From Leucobacter rhizosphaerae (GTDB taxonomy: Bacteria; Actinomycetota; Actinomycetes; Actinomycetales; Microbacteriaceae), in assembly GCF_022919175.1 (NCBI RefSeq), contig NZ_CP095043.1, positions 2,294,001 through 2,358,000 on the forward strand: DNA of 64,000 nt, read 5' to 3'. The notes below the pieces were generated by a model. The model made no database searches. It was not told the DNA's origin and worked only from the letters and a program-made list of their open reading frames with translations. Below, one piece after another: positions 1 through 9,829 of this stretch. The position numbers and the translations under genes were made by a program. The first letter of the stretch is position 1; the number at the start of each line of letters is the position of its first letter.

Positions 1-103
1 CGACGTTCGCGCCCGACGCATCCTGCGCGGAGGCCTGGCACCCGGTGAGGGCGAGGGCGGCGATCCCGATCGTGCCCAGTGCGGTGAGGGAGGTGCGGCG
101 CAT
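1..103 (-). CDS. Lipoprotein, N-terminal fragment (probable ABC substrate-binding protein)
   Basis: Only the first 34 codons are inside the window; the gene runs off the left edge. The ATG at 103 is preceded by a GAAAGG ribosome-binding site. The protein opens with basic residues, a hydrophobic stretch and the lipobox LALTGC (Cys22), so a secreted, lipid-anchored protein is supported. It lies downstream of, and in the same direction as, an amino acid ABC transporter/monooxygenase operon, which makes a second substrate-binding protein plausible, but no domain beyond the signal peptide is visible. Confidence 0.75.
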   Translation of the reverse strand, partial: MRRTSLTALGTIGIAALALTGCQASAQDASGANV

Positions 104-323
104 GGGGAGACCTTTCGAGTTGAGCTGCGGGCGATCCCGATTTCGAGATCAGTTGTATTCAAACTCGGCAAGGTGGCCGGGAATTACGAGACTGCCGTAC
201 TGCGAATGGAACGCTCGGTGAACACCGGGTGTCCGGGGTTCGGGTGCCGGATCCGGGCGCCGCAGCCGACACCCGGCGTCATCTTCGAATCATAAGCTCA
301 CTGAATGGCTACCATAAAACTAT

Positions 324-395
324 CGCGACGATCCGGATGGTTCCGGTGCTCGGGTCATGACCGGGAAGCAGCGGGTTCGAATCCCGCCGTCGCGT
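324..395 (+). tRNA. tRNA-like element, anticodon CAT, atypical D-arm
   Basis: The sequence folds as a cloverleaf: a 7-bp acceptor stem (CGCGACG at 324-330 with CGTCGCG at 388-394), a 4-bp D stem (CCGG/CCGG), a 5-bp anticodon stem with one T-G pair (349-353/361-365), a 7-nt loop with T33 and anticodon CAT (356-358), a 5-nt variable loop, and a canonical T-arm (GCGGG, loop TTCGAAT, CCCGC, 371-387). Odd points are a 6-nt D loop, two bases between D and anticodon stems, and A instead of T at position 8. CCA is not encoded, which is common in Actinobacteria. It could be a divergent tRNA-Met or tRNA-Ile2, a relic, or a tRNA-like structure. Its 3' half is antisense to the end of the neighbouring FAD gene. 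Confidence 0.55.
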
Positions 396-2472
396 CGATG
401 AGGGCCCCGAACGCGTCGGACTCCTGCGCGAGATCGACACGGGATCGCGCCCGCCACACCTCGGCGAGCACCGCTCGCGCGCAGCGATCGTGCACGCGGA
501 ACGGCAGCGAGTTGAGCTGCGGCCGCGTGAACGCGCCACCCGTCGGCAGCGAGGTGAACGGCCCGATCGCGAACTGCGTCGAAGCTCCCGCGAGCCGCCC
601 GTCGAGGGCGACCTCGATCTGACCGGTGCTCCCGGCGAACTCCGTGTCGGACGCCCGCAGTTCGCGCGCGATCCCGCGCGCGACGAGACCCCGGAGGAAG
701 GGGTTGTCGCTCTCGCGAGCCTGCGCCTCGGGCAACCAGGCGTCGATCAGCGTCGTGGCCGCCACGGAACTCTCGGCGACGGTCGAACCCGAACCCGAAC
801 CCGCACCCCCGACCCGCGCCCGACCGGTGGCGACGAACCGGCGTCGGTGCTCGTCCGCCTCGACCGTCAGCTCGCCGCCGAGGAAACGCACGACCCCCGC
901 GTCGGCCAGGGCGAGCAGTTCCTCGAGACGGTGCCCGGGAGGGCCGCTCGCCAGGTAGCTGAAGGTGCGGTGCCAGCGCCCGGGCAGCGACTCGGTGCGG
1001 CTGCGCGCGTTCCACCGCGCGAGGGGGACCTCGGTGATCGACAGATAGCTGAACAGCGCGGTCATGAATAACGCCTGCGTTGCGCTGTGCTCCTGCGAGG
1101 TGCGCTGGCGGAGATCTTGCGCCACGTGGGCGCGCACTCGATCGTGCACCGGATCGGTCGCGCCCGGATCGGTGGCGTCCGGATCGGCGGCGCCCGGATC
1201 GGCGGCGTCAGGATCCGAATCCACCGCGCCCGGTTCAGCCACCGGTTCCGCAACCCCGAGCGGGCGCAGGAACGACGCGAGGTCGAAGCGGTCGTCGGCG
1301 TGCGGCACGTGGGCCTCGATCAGTGCCAGGAGCTCGTCCGAGTCGGCCCCGCCCGGCGCGGCCAGAATCCCGCGCAGCGCGGAGGCGAACGATGCCCAGG
1401 TGCCACGCACCTGCTCGGGGTGCCCGGTGAAGAGCTCGCGGTAATACCCCGTGAGCAGCTCCGCCGAAAGCAGCGGCCACACGTCGGCGTCGAAGTCGAG
1501 CGGCGCGGTGCGCGCGGAGAGGCCGCGGTGGAAGGGCTCACCGAGGTACTCGAGCGTCTGCGGTTCGCCCACCGGGTGGCTCGTGATCTTGGAGCGGTAC
1601 GGCACCCCGCGGCCGGAGCCGAGGTGCAGGATCGGCTCGCGCCCGCTCGGCACGTACGTCAGGCCGCCCGTGGCACGGGGCACGAAGCGGCCGCCCCGCC
1701 CCTCGGTCAGGAGCACCACGAGGTCGGTCGCGGCGAGACCCATGCCGCGCACGATGACGGGTTCGCCGGGGGCGACCCCGCTGAGGTCGACGTCTGCGGT
1801 GAAGGCGGGGGCGATATAGGTGAGATTGTGGCGGCTCGCGACATCCTGCAGGCGGATCGACTCGGCGGTGGGCGCGGATCCCGTGTGCCCGATGGTGTGC
1901 AGTACGACGTCGGCGGCGAGGCTCGCCCCGGCGGCCAGGCGGACGAGATGCCCGGGCTCGGCGTCATCGACCCGCAGTGCACGATCCTCGTGCCACGCGA
2001 CGGTGACGGCGTCGTCGGCGCGACGCACGATCTCCGAATACACCCACGCGAGGTACCCGTTGTTCAGGCGCCGCGTCGGAAAGTCGGAGGGGCCGATGCG
2101 GTCGATCTCCGCATCGAGGAGCGCGTCGTGCCAATCGGGTCGCGGGATCGCGCCGTCGCGCACCAGCTCGACCCACTCCGCGAGCGAGGGGCCCGGGGCG
2201 ACGGGGCCATCAATGGTGCAGGAGTCGTCGGTGAACGCCGTCACGTCGCGCAGCATCGAGTTCAGCTTCAAGAGCGGCGACTGCGCGCGCCGCCAGATCC
2301 GGCCGCCGCCGGGTTCGTGGGGATCCACGAGGTCGATCCGCAGCGGTGCACCGGGGCTGTCCCGCCGGTGGTTCGCGACAAGGCGCTCGAGCAGCATGAC
2401 GCCCGCCGGGCCCGCACCGATGATGACGATGCGGGCCGGGCGGTGATGCGATTCGGAGAGCACCGAGGTCAC
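355..2472 (-). CDS. FAD/NAD(P)-binding protein (PF13454-like)
   Basis: The 705-residue protein has an N-terminal dinucleotide fold (IGAGPAGVML near residue 18) followed by a GGRIW segment typical of the NAD_binding_9 type flavoprotein family. The middle carries an acidic D/A/P-rich linker encoded by degenerate repeats around 1150-1230. The GTG start at 2472 overlaps the TGA of the upstream binding-protein gene (GTGA), so the two are translationally coupled. The last dozen residues (ATAGFEPAASRS) are encoded antisense to a tRNA-like element and the stop lies in its anticodon loop, so the C-terminus is not ordinary family sequence. A redox role in sulfur-compound use is inferred from the operon only. 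Confidence 0.85.
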   Translation of the reverse strand: MTSVLSESHHRPARIVIIGAGPAGVMLLERLVANHRRDSPGAPLRIDLVDPHEPGGGRIWRRAQSPLLKLNSMLRDVTAFTDDSCTIDGPVAPGPSLAEWVELVRDGAIPRPDWHDALLDAEIDRIGPSDFPTRRLNNGYLAWVYSEIVRRADDAVTVAWHEDRALRVDDAEPGHLVRLAAGASLAADVVLHTIGHTGSAPTAESIRLQDVASRHNLTYIAPAFTADVDLSGVAPGEPVIVRGMGLAATDLVVLLTEGRGGRFVPRATGGLTYVPSGREPILHLGSGRGVPYRSKITSHPVGEPQTLEYLGEPFHRGLSARTAPLDFDADVWPLLSAELLTGYYRELFTGHPEQVRGTWASFASALRGILAAPGGADSDELLALIEAHVPHADDRFDLASFLRPLGVAEPVAEPGAVDSDPDAADPGAADPDATDPGATDPVHDRVRAHVAQDLRQRTSQEHSATQALFMTALFSYLSITEVPLARWNARSRTESLPGRWHRTFSYLASGPPGHRLEELLALADAGVVRFLGGELTVEADEHRRRFVATGRARVGGAGSGSGSTVAESSVAATTLIDAWLPEAQARESDNPFLRGLVARGIARELRASDTEFAGSTGQIEVALDGRLAGASTQFAIGPFTSLPTGGAFTRPQLNSLPFRVHDRCARAVLAEVWRARSRVDLAQESDAFGALIDATAGFEPAASRS

Positions 2473-3494
2473 GGCCTCGGCAGTCCGGGCGGGTTGATGA
2501 GCGACTCTTCAACGGCCTCGTCGCTCAGGCCCCAGCGCTCCAGCACCTCGGCGTACTCGCCGCTCTCGATGGTGTGGTTCAGCACGGCGGCCACGGCCTC
2601 GATCAGGCCGTTGTCCTTCGCGGTCGTGACGCCGATCTGCGCGTTCGCGGGGAACCCGCCGTTCAGCGTGCCGACGATCTTCGACTCGCCGCTCACCGCA
2701 GCGCGGAAGGCCGCGGTCGGGTTCGGCCCGAAGTTCACGTCGACGCGACCCGACGCGAGCGCGAGGTTGGCCGCGGCCTGGTCGTCGAAGTAGATCGGCT
2801 CGCCCGGCTCCAGACCGGCCTTCTCGTTCTCGGCGAACCAGTCGAGCAGGATCTTCTCCTGGTTCGTGCCGCTGCCCACGACCACCTTCAGGCCGGCGAC
2901 GTCCGCGGCCTCGGTGATCGAGGTGATGTCGCTGTCGGCGGCGACCGAGAAGGCCAGCACGTCGTTGCGGTGGATCGCGAAGTCGAACAGGTCCTTCCGC
3001 TCCTCGGTCACGGTGACGTTGGAGATCACGGAGTCGTACTTGCCCGACTCGACGCCGAGAGGCCAGTCGGCCCAGGCGACGTTCTCGGCGTCCAGTTCGA
3101 GACCCAGGCCGTCGGCGACGAGCTGCGCGATGTCGGGCTCGACCCCGAGCAGCGTCTGGTTGTCGTCCTCGGCGAGGAAGCTGAGCGGCGGCTCGTACGC
3201 CGAGCTCGCGACCGTGAACTTGCCGGCCTGGATCGGTTCGAAGCCGCTCTCCTCGAGCAGCGCGACGGCCTCGGGCACCGGGTCGATCCGGATCCGGTCG
3301 TCGGCGTTCGCGGAGGTCAGGTCGAACGGCGACTCGGTCGTCTCGGCCTGGCCGCCGGGGACCTCGGCCGCGGCGCCCGTATCGGGTCCGCTGCTGCAGG
3401 CGACGAGACCGCCGAGGGCGAGCAGCACTGCGGAGGCGGTGGCGATCCGGCCCGTGAGCGGGAGCGACCGGCGGAGGGAGGGTGGTGCGGACAT
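2469..3494 (-). CDS. Polar amino acid ABC transporter, substrate-binding lipoprotein
   Basis: The protein has 341 residues with a lipobox LVACSS (Cys33) and a family 3 periplasmic-binding fold: the ligand segment SSAYEPPLSFLAEDD, then LLGVEPDIAQLVADGL, a ligand-contact region around ISNVTVTEERK, and GSGTNQEK. The ATG at 3494 follows an AAGGAA ribosome-binding site; the open frame continues far upstream but without a start suited to a secreted protein. It is the first of three transporter genes by similarity to cystine/S-substituted-cysteine importers, and the stop is shared with the start of the FAD gene. Confidence 0.9.
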   Translation of the reverse strand: MSAPPSLRRSLPLTGRIATASAVLLALGGLVACSSGPDTGAAAEVPGGQAETTESPFDLTSANADDRIRIDPVPEAVALLEESGFEPIQAGKFTVASSAYEPPLSFLAEDDNQTLLGVEPDIAQLVADGLGLELDAENVAWADWPLGVESGKYDSVISNVTVTEERKDLFDFAIHRNDVLAFSVAADSDITSITEAADVAGLKVVVGSGTNQEKILLDWFAENEKAGLEPGEPIYFDDQAAANLALASGRVDVNFGPNPTAAFRAAVSGESKIVGTLNGGFPANAQIGVTTAKDNGLIEAVAAVLNHTIESGEYAEVLERWGLSDEAVEESLINPPGLPRP

Positions 3495-3577
3495 GGTGGG
3501 TTCCTTTGTGTGTGTGGGTGCGGATGATTCGGTGGTCGGTGGGAGAGAGGAGCAGGTGCGGGCGGAGCGGGATCCGG

Positions 3578-4534
<957 letters not shown>

Positions 4535-4544
4535 GGTGGATTCC

Positions 4545-5585
4545 CTACTGCTCGTGATCAGAGGTGGACGTGAGTGCGGCGACGCTCGACGGGGGGAGAG
4601 GCCGTTGCGCGGCCACCCAGGTGCGGCTCACCCAGGCGCGGGCGCGCTGGATCGGGGTGGGCGGCAGTTCCCGCTCCGCACCACGCGCGAAGTGGCGCTC
4701 GATGTAGTACTGCGCGACGCTGAGGATCGTGGTGAAGATCGTGTACCAGGCCGCCGCGACGAGCAGCAGCGGGACGACCTGCTGGTTGCGGTTGTAGATC
4801 ACCTGCGCCGTGTAGAAGAGTTCCGGCAGGGCGACGATGAACACGACCGAGGTGCCCTTCAGGAGGCCGATGACCTCGTTGAAGGCGTTCGGCAGGATCG
4901 CGCGGGCGGCCTGCGGCAGGGTGATCCGGAAGAAGCGGCGGCTGCGCGGGATCCCGAGCGCCTTCGCCGCCTCGATCTGTCCCTGGTCGACCGACAGCAG
5001 CCCGCCGCGGATGATCTCGGCCGAGTACGCCGCCTGGTGCAGCGACAGTCCGAGGATCGCGGCGACCGTGGACGAGATGAGGCGCACGGTGTCGAACTCG
5101 ACGAACCAGAAGTCGTAGGTGAACGGCCAGCCGATCCCGAGCGTCGGGAAGAGGTATCCGAGGTTGTACCAGATGACCAGTTGCACGACGAGCGGCACGG
5201 AGCGGAAGAACCAGATGAACGTCCAGGCGAACGAGTTGAGGAGCGGGGATCCGGACATCCGCGCGAGCGCCAGGAGCCCGCCGAGCACAAAGCCGATGAC
5301 GGCCGACGACACGGTGAGCCACAGCGTCAGCCAGAGGCCGCGGATGATCGCGTCGTTGAAGAAGTACTCGGCGAACACTCCCCAGCGCCACTGCGGGTTG
5401 GTGAAGAAGGTCCACACCAGTTGGGCGAGCAGGAAGACGGCGACGGCGCTGAGTCCCCAGCGGAGCCAGTGGCGCAGGGGGACGACCTCGGGGGCGGTGG
5501 GGCGCTCGGCGTCACCGGATCCCGGCCCGCCGGCCGCGGGCGTCGTCGGGGCATCGGTGGACGGCGCGGGTGCGGTGGTGGTCAT
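4545..5585 (-). CDS. Amino acid ABC transporter, permease
   Basis: The 346-residue integral membrane protein belongs to the HisM/GlnP family. A Pro/Ala-rich cytosolic N-terminus of about 45 residues precedes hydrophobic helices, and the EAA loop (EAAKALGIPRSRRFFRITLP) that contacts the ATPase is intact. The ATG at 5585 overlaps the TGA of the acetyltransferase gene (ATGA). With the ATPase and binding protein it forms one complete importer. Confidence 0.92.
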   Translation of the reverse strand: MTTTAPAPSTDAPTTPAAGGPGSGDAERPTAPEVVPLRHWLRWGLSAVAVFLLAQLVWTFFTNPQWRWGVFAEYFFNDAIIRGLWLTLWLTVSSAVIGFVLGGLLALARMSGSPLLNSFAWTFIWFFRSVPLVVQLVIWYNLGYLFPTLGIGWPFTYDFWFVEFDTVRLISSTVAAILGLSLHQAAYSAEIIRGGLLSVDQGQIEAAKALGIPRSRRFFRITLPQAARAILPNAFNEVIGLLKGTSVVFIVALPELFYTAQVIYNRNQQVVPLLLVAAAWYTIFTTILSVAQYYIERHFARGAERELPPTPIQRARAWVSRTWVAAQRPLPPSSVAALTSTSDHEQ

Positions 5586-6199
5586 GACGATGCTCCTGAG
5601 AGGGTGGGCGGACTCGCGGGGTGCAGGTCCTTCTCGAACGGGTGCGCGCCGATCTCCTCGGCGGGGATCGCGGGGTCGTAGAGCGCGGTGTAGCCGGAGC
5701 CGAGGTACAGCGCGACGGCCTCGGGTTGGCGCGGCCCGGTGGTGAGGTACACCCGCTCGTAGCCGAGCACTCGGGCCCGCGCCTCGAGCTCCCGCAGCAC
5801 GACCTTCGCGAGCCCCTGGCCGCGGTGGTCGCTGCGGGTCCAGATGCGCTTGAACTCGGCCGTGCGCTCGTCGTAGCGCATGAACGCCCCGCCCGAGATC
5901 GGAACGCCGTGGTGGAGGAGCACCAGGAACGCACCGCTCGGCGCCGCGAAGGCCTCGACCGGGTAGCGGGTGATCTCGACGATCGCCGGTTCGCCGAAGA
6001 CCGCCACCCCGTAGCGGGCGTCGTACTCGCGCTCGAGATCCTGCAGGAGCGGCGCGGCGAGCGGATCGCTCGCGAGCAGGTGCACCACCTCGAGCTCCGT
6101 GTGGTCGATGCGCGGGGTGGTCGCGTTTGCGGCAGTGGCAGCGGCAGTGGCAGCGGTCGCGTCGGCGGCGCGCGGCGAGTGAGTCTCGAGGGTGCTCAT
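5582..6199 (-). CDS. GNAT family N-acetyltransferase
   Basis: The protein has 205 residues with the acetyl-CoA pyrophosphate-binding motif R-G-Q-G-L at about 126-130, followed by the helix AKVVLRELEA and the C-terminal strand YERVYLTTG. The first 30 residues are Ala/Thr-rich and probably disordered. Start and stop both overlap neighbours by ATGA. In the Bacillus pathway for S-substituted cysteines an acetyltransferase (SnaB) N-acetylates the substrate before a flavin monooxygenase removes the S-group. Position between monooxygenases and a cystine-type transporter suggests the same job here, as inference. Confidence 0.87.
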   Translation of the reverse strand: MSTLETHSPRAADATAATAAATAANATTPRIDHTELEVVHLLASDPLAAPLLQDLEREYDARYGVAVFGEPAIVEITRYPVEAFAAPSGAFLVLLHHGVPISGGAFMRYDERTAEFKRIWTRSDHRGQGLAKVVLRELEARARVLGYERVYLTTGPRQPEAVALYLGSGYTALYDPAIPAEEIGAHPFEKDLHPASPPTLSGASS

Positions 6200-7623
6200 G
6201 CGGATGCCCCCTCGCTGCTCGAGACGACCGCGTCGACGAGCTCCACCCCGCTGATCGCACCGAGCCCGGGGGGATCCGGCAACCCGAGCGTCTGCCGCAG
6301 GGTCGGATTCGGGATCCCGGCGGATCCGTAGGCCGTGCGGAACACCCCTCGCTCCTGGAGCAGCGGCACGACCCGGTCGACGAACTCGTCGAGGCCGTGG
6401 GGCGTGAGGTGCGGAACGAGCACAAACCCGTCGGAGGCCCGCCCCTGCACGTGGCGGTCGAGCTCCGCGGCGACGTGCTCCGGTGTGCCGACGAACGAGT
6501 GCGCGGCGGTCTCCGCGACGACCAGCTCCCGCACGCTCAGGTGCTCGGCCGCCGCGCGCGCCCGCAGCTGCTCGGCGCGGGCGATGCGGTCGTCGACCCG
6601 GGTCGACACCTGCCCCTGGCGCTGCTCGGTGTCGCCGGGCTGCGTCGTGGGCAATGGCCCATCGGGATCCAGCCCCGGAAGCTCGCGACCCCAAATGGCC
6701 TCGACCCACGCGATCGCGGTCTGCGGGCTGGTCTGGGCGAAGCCGATCTCGCGCGAGCGCTCGTGGGCGTCGGCCGCGGAGTCGCCGAGCACGACCGAGG
6801 CGCCCGGCAGGATCAGGAGGGAGTCCTCGCTGCGGCCGGCCGCGGGTAGGCGGCCCTTCACGTCGCGGTAGAACTGCTGCCCGTCGGCGAAGCCGGTGTG
6901 CCGGGAGAAGATGATCTCGGCGTTCGCGGCCGCGAACCCGCGCCCCGCAGGGGAGTCGCCGGCCTGCACAATGACGGGGTACCGCTGCGGGCTGCGCGGC
7001 ACGGTGCTCGTCGCGGCGACATCGAACTGCGGGCCGTCGTGGGTGACGCCGCGGACGGCCTCGGGATCGACGAAGCGTCCGCTCGACCGATCCGCCAGCA
7101 CGGCGTCCGCGCCCCAGGAGTCCCAGAGCTGCTTGGCGAGCCGCACGAACTCCTCCGCGCGCAGGTACCGGTCCGCATACGGCAAGAACCCGCCACGGCG
7201 GAAGTTGCCGCCGTGGAACGCGTCGGGGGAGGTAACAACGTTCCACCCGGCGCGGCCGCCCGAGAGGTGGTCGAGCGAGGCGAGCTGCCGCGCGAGCTCG
7301 ACGGGCTCGTTGAACGTGCTCGACAGCGTGCCGACGACCCCGATGTGGCGGGTGATCGAGGCGATCGCGGTAAGCACGGCGAGGGTCGCGGGGCGCCCCG
7401 CGACGTCGAGGTCGTGGATCCGCCCGCCGTGCTCGCGCACCCGCAGGCCCTCGGCGAGGAAGATGTAGTCGAACAGGCCGCGCTCGGCGGTCTCCGCGAA
7501 GCGGCGGAACGAATCGAAGTCGATCTGGCTGCCGGCCGATGGGTCGGTCCATACGGTCGTGCTGTTCACGCCGGGGAAGTGGGCGACGAGGTGGATCTGC
7601 CGCTTCGGCTCGGGGGTGCTCAT
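6196..7623 (-). CDS. FMN-dependent monooxygenase, NtaA/SnaA/DszA type
   Basis: At 475 residues this fits the NtaA/CmoJ subgroup of luciferase-like flavin monooxygenases. Family landmarks are WTDPSAGSQIDF, HIGVVGTLSSTFNEPVELAR, the conserved GWNVVTSPDA, the insertion YADRYLRAEEFV and VIVQAGDSPAGR. Such enzymes use reduced FMN supplied by a separate reductase to oxidise nitrogen- or sulfur-bearing substrates. Two flavin reductase genes lie divergently at 9272-10512, fitting a two-component system. The ATG at 7623 overlaps the stop of the second monooxygenase. Confidence 0.92.
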   Translation of the reverse strand: MSTPEPKRQIHLVAHFPGVNSTTVWTDPSAGSQIDFDSFRRFAETAERGLFDYIFLAEGLRVREHGGRIHDLDVAGRPATLAVLTAIASITRHIGVVGTLSSTFNEPVELARQLASLDHLSGGRAGWNVVTSPDAFHGGNFRRGGFLPYADRYLRAEEFVRLAKQLWDSWGADAVLADRSSGRFVDPEAVRGVTHDGPQFDVAATSTVPRSPQRYPVIVQAGDSPAGRGFAAANAEIIFSRHTGFADGQQFYRDVKGRLPAAGRSEDSLLILPGASVVLGDSAADAHERSREIGFAQTSPQTAIAWVEAIWGRELPGLDPDGPLPTTQPGDTEQRQGQVSTRVDDRIARAEQLRARAAAEHLSVRELVVAETAAHSFVGTPEHVAAELDRHVQGRASDGFVLVPHLTPHGLDEFVDRVVPLLQERGVFRTAYGSAGIPNPTLRQTLGLPDPPGLGAISGVELVDAVVSSSEGASA

Positions 7624-8984
7624 GCGGGGGCCTCCGTCGTGGTGGTGGATGGTGCGGGCGTCGTCGCGGATCCCGCGCGGGCTGCGGCGTGGCGGTTCAC
7701 GGCGACGCCGAGTCCGAAGCGGCCGCGGAGGTCGCGGCTCCCCTCGGGCTGGGGGTCGGCCGCGGGGAGGATCCCGCGCTCCCGCAGCAGGGGGAGGAGC
7801 GTCTCGCCGATGGCCGTGAGATCGTTCGGCAGCGAGAGCGGTCGGAGCCGCACGCCGTCGACCCCCGCCCGATGCCACGCGCCGATCAGGTCGGCGGCGT
7901 CGGATGCGCCGCCGACGAACACCCGGGTGTCGCTCTCGTACGGGGATCCCGCGAGGGTGTTGAGTCGATCGAGCCGGTCGGCGGCCGATTCCGCCGCGGT
8001 GTCGAGCCCGATGACGAGGTCGGCGACGATGCGCAGCGGGGCGAACCCGCGTGCCGCGCGATCCGAGGCCGCTTCGGCCGCCCGCACCGCCGCCACGAGC
8101 TCCGCGACGCCGCGGCCGCGCGAGGCGCCGGCGCGCTGCGACACGCTGTCGGGCGTGATGAACATGACGTCCGCGATGTCTGCGGCGAGGGCGTAGATGG
8201 GAGCGGCGTGCGCGAGCAGCGTGATCGGCAGCTGCCCCTGCGGTGCGCGCGGCACGATGGACGGGCCCGCGACCGAGAAGCGCTCGCCCGCGAAGTCGAT
8301 GCGGTGCACGCGATCGCGATCGAGGAAGCGGCCGGTGGCGACGTCGCGGATGATCGCGTCGTCCTCCCAGCTGTCCCACAGCGCCCGGGCGACCTCGCCG
8401 ACCTCGGCGGCCTCTCCGATGAGCTCGGCGAGACCCGGATCCGGGCGTCCCGCGAGCACCGCGGCGAGGTCGATCTCCGGTGCCGGCTTCCGGCCGAAGG
8501 CGGCGGCGTCGACCGCGCCAGGCGAGAACCGGAGCTGCCAGCCGGCGCGACCCTCCGAGACGAAGTCGAGGGTCTGCAGGGCCGTGGCGAGGTGGAAGGG
8601 CTCGGTGTGCGTGGTGGTGACGGTCGGGATCACCCCGATGCCGCGGGTGCGGGGGGCGATCCAGCTGGCCACGAGCAGGGCGTCGAGGCGACCCTCGACG
8701 ATGCCGGGCCGCACGCGCGGCGGGAGCTCCGGGTCGGCGACGCCGAGGGGCCCGGTGAGGTCCGCGCCCTGCACGTGGAGGGAATCCTCGAGCGTGAGGT
8801 AGTCGACGCCCGCGGTGTCCGCGGACACCGCGAGTGCCGTCCAATACGCGGCCGTGAAGAGGGCGGCGGGATCGGCGCTCGGCTCGCGCCAGGCGGCCGG
8901 ATGCCACCCGGCGCCGTCGAGGGCGACGCCGACGGTGAACCGGGGATCGATGCCCCCGGTCGGAGCGGTGTGATGATGAGACAT
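7620..8984 (-). CDS. Luciferase-like (LLM class) flavin-dependent oxidoreductase
   Basis: This 454-residue protein has the LLM fold (FTVGVALDG, DYLTLEDSLHVQ, GVIPTVTTTHTEPFHLATALQTLD, RAGWQLRFSP) but differs from its neighbour by a Gly/Ala-rich C-terminus. It is the first gene of the minus-strand operon; the ATG at 8984 lies next to an AT-rich upstream region. Pairing of two different LLM enzymes with one transporter recalls ytmO plus ytnJ in the Bacillus ytmI operon. The substrate cannot be told from sequence. Confidence 0.9.
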   Translation of the reverse strand: MSHHHTAPTGGIDPRFTVGVALDGAGWHPAAWREPSADPAALFTAAYWTALAVSADTAGVDYLTLEDSLHVQGADLTGPLGVADPELPPRVRPGIVEGRLDALLVASWIAPRTRGIGVIPTVTTTHTEPFHLATALQTLDFVSEGRAGWQLRFSPGAVDAAAFGRKPAPEIDLAAVLAGRPDPGLAELIGEAAEVGEVARALWDSWEDDAIIRDVATGRFLDRDRVHRIDFAGERFSVAGPSIVPRAPQGQLPITLLAHAAPIYALAADIADVMFITPDSVSQRAGASRGRGVAELVAAVRAAEAASDRAARGFAPLRIVADLVIGLDTAAESAADRLDRLNTLAGSPYESDTRVFVGGASDAADLIGAWHRAGVDGVRLRPLSLPNDLTAIGETLLPLLRERGILPAADPQPEGSRDLRGRFGLGVAVNRHAAARAGSATTPAPSTTTTEAPA

Positions 8985-9271
8985 GCCTGGAGCTTATGTT
9001 TGCCATAATCAAAGGTGAAAGGTGTGTGACGGAAAATGACTGCGCTGATCCCGACCCCGGTCCATTACGCACTGTGTCGGCGGGGCCTCGGACCCGAGAA
9101 GTTCGCCCGTAGGCTGACAGCAGTCCGCCGGATGAGATCCGGGGGCGACTCCGCGACACCACACCGTGGATCATGACCTCGTCAGTCTGCGACGACTGCG
9201 CCCGGACCCGCCGACGCTGCGCCCGCGTTCGCGTCGACCACCGCGGCGTCGCCATCTCTGAAGGGACCGCA
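8985..9271. promoter_or_regulatory. Divergent intergenic region of the flavin enzyme operons
   Basis: These 287 bases separate the minus-strand monooxygenase/transporter operon from the plus-strand flavin reductases and must hold both promoters. The stretch 8990-9045 is the most AT-rich and contains CATAAG-like and TTTCAC-like hexamers 16 nt apart on the minus strand, a candidate but weak promoter. No convincing riboswitch fold or regulator operator was recognised in the GC-rich remainder. Confidence 0.45.
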
Positions 9272-9829
9272 TTGTCCACCATCGCCGTCATCGTCGGAAA
9301 CCCGAAACCGCACTCCCGCACGCGTCAGATCGCCGAGGAGCTCGCGGCGCGCATCGCCGCGGTCACGGGGGCCGAGATCCTGCCCACCGTCGACCTCATC
9401 GACCACGCGTCCCAGCTCTTCAGCTGGCCCGCCCCCGAGATCGATGCCGTCAGCGAGCAACTGCGCGCCGCCACCTTCGCGGTGATCGCCACCCCCACCT
9501 ACAAGGCGAGCTACACGGGTCTGCTCAAGGCGTTCCTCGACCGGTATCCGGCGCAGGGGCTCTCGGGGGTCACCGCCGTGCCGGTGTTCACCATTGCATC
9601 GGAGGAGCACACGCTCGCGGTCGACGTCACCCTGCGTCCGCTCCTCGTCGAACTCGGCGCGAGTGTCCCCACGCAGGGGCTCGCGTTCGTCACGCCGAAG
9701 TTCGACCGCCGGGAGCTCATCCTCGATGAGTGGATCGCGAGCCAGGGCCACCTGCTCGCGGCCGTCGGATCCGCCCCCGCCCCCGCACGTTCCCCGCTCA
9801 CCGATCAGTCCTCGGAGGCCTCCGCATGA
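9272..9829 (+). CDS. NADPH-dependent FMN reductase (SsuE/MsuE-like)
   Basis: With 185 residues, it shows the flavodoxin-like signature STIAVIVGNPKPHSRT and the conserved TPTYKASYTGLLKAFLD segment of SsuE-type reductases. The TTG at 9272 is chosen because GAAGGGA lies 6 nt upstream and the protein then begins exactly at the first strand; the frame is open further upstream but the added residues look non-coding. It would supply reduced FMN to the divergent monooxygenases. The end overlaps the next start by ATGA. Confidence 0.88.
   Translation: MSTIAVIVGNPKPHSRTRQIAEELAARIAAVTGAEILPTVDLIDHASQLFSWPAPEIDAVSEQLRAATFAVIATPTYKASYTGLLKAFLDRYPAQGLSGVTAVPVFTIASEEHTLAVDVTLRPLLVELGASVPTQGLAFVTPKFDRRELILDEWIASQGHLLAAVGSAPAPARSPLTDQSSEASA

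Noticed and set aside
1087-2793. Long plus-strand open frame of 568 codons
   Set aside because: It is Arg/Gly/His-rich, lies antisense to the FAD and binding-protein genes, and shows no domain; a GC-rich shadow.
8985-9271. Sulfur-responsive riboswitch (SAM or similar) before the flavin reductases
   Set aside because: No arrangement of stems matching SAM-type folds could be drawn; the region was left as an undefined promoter.
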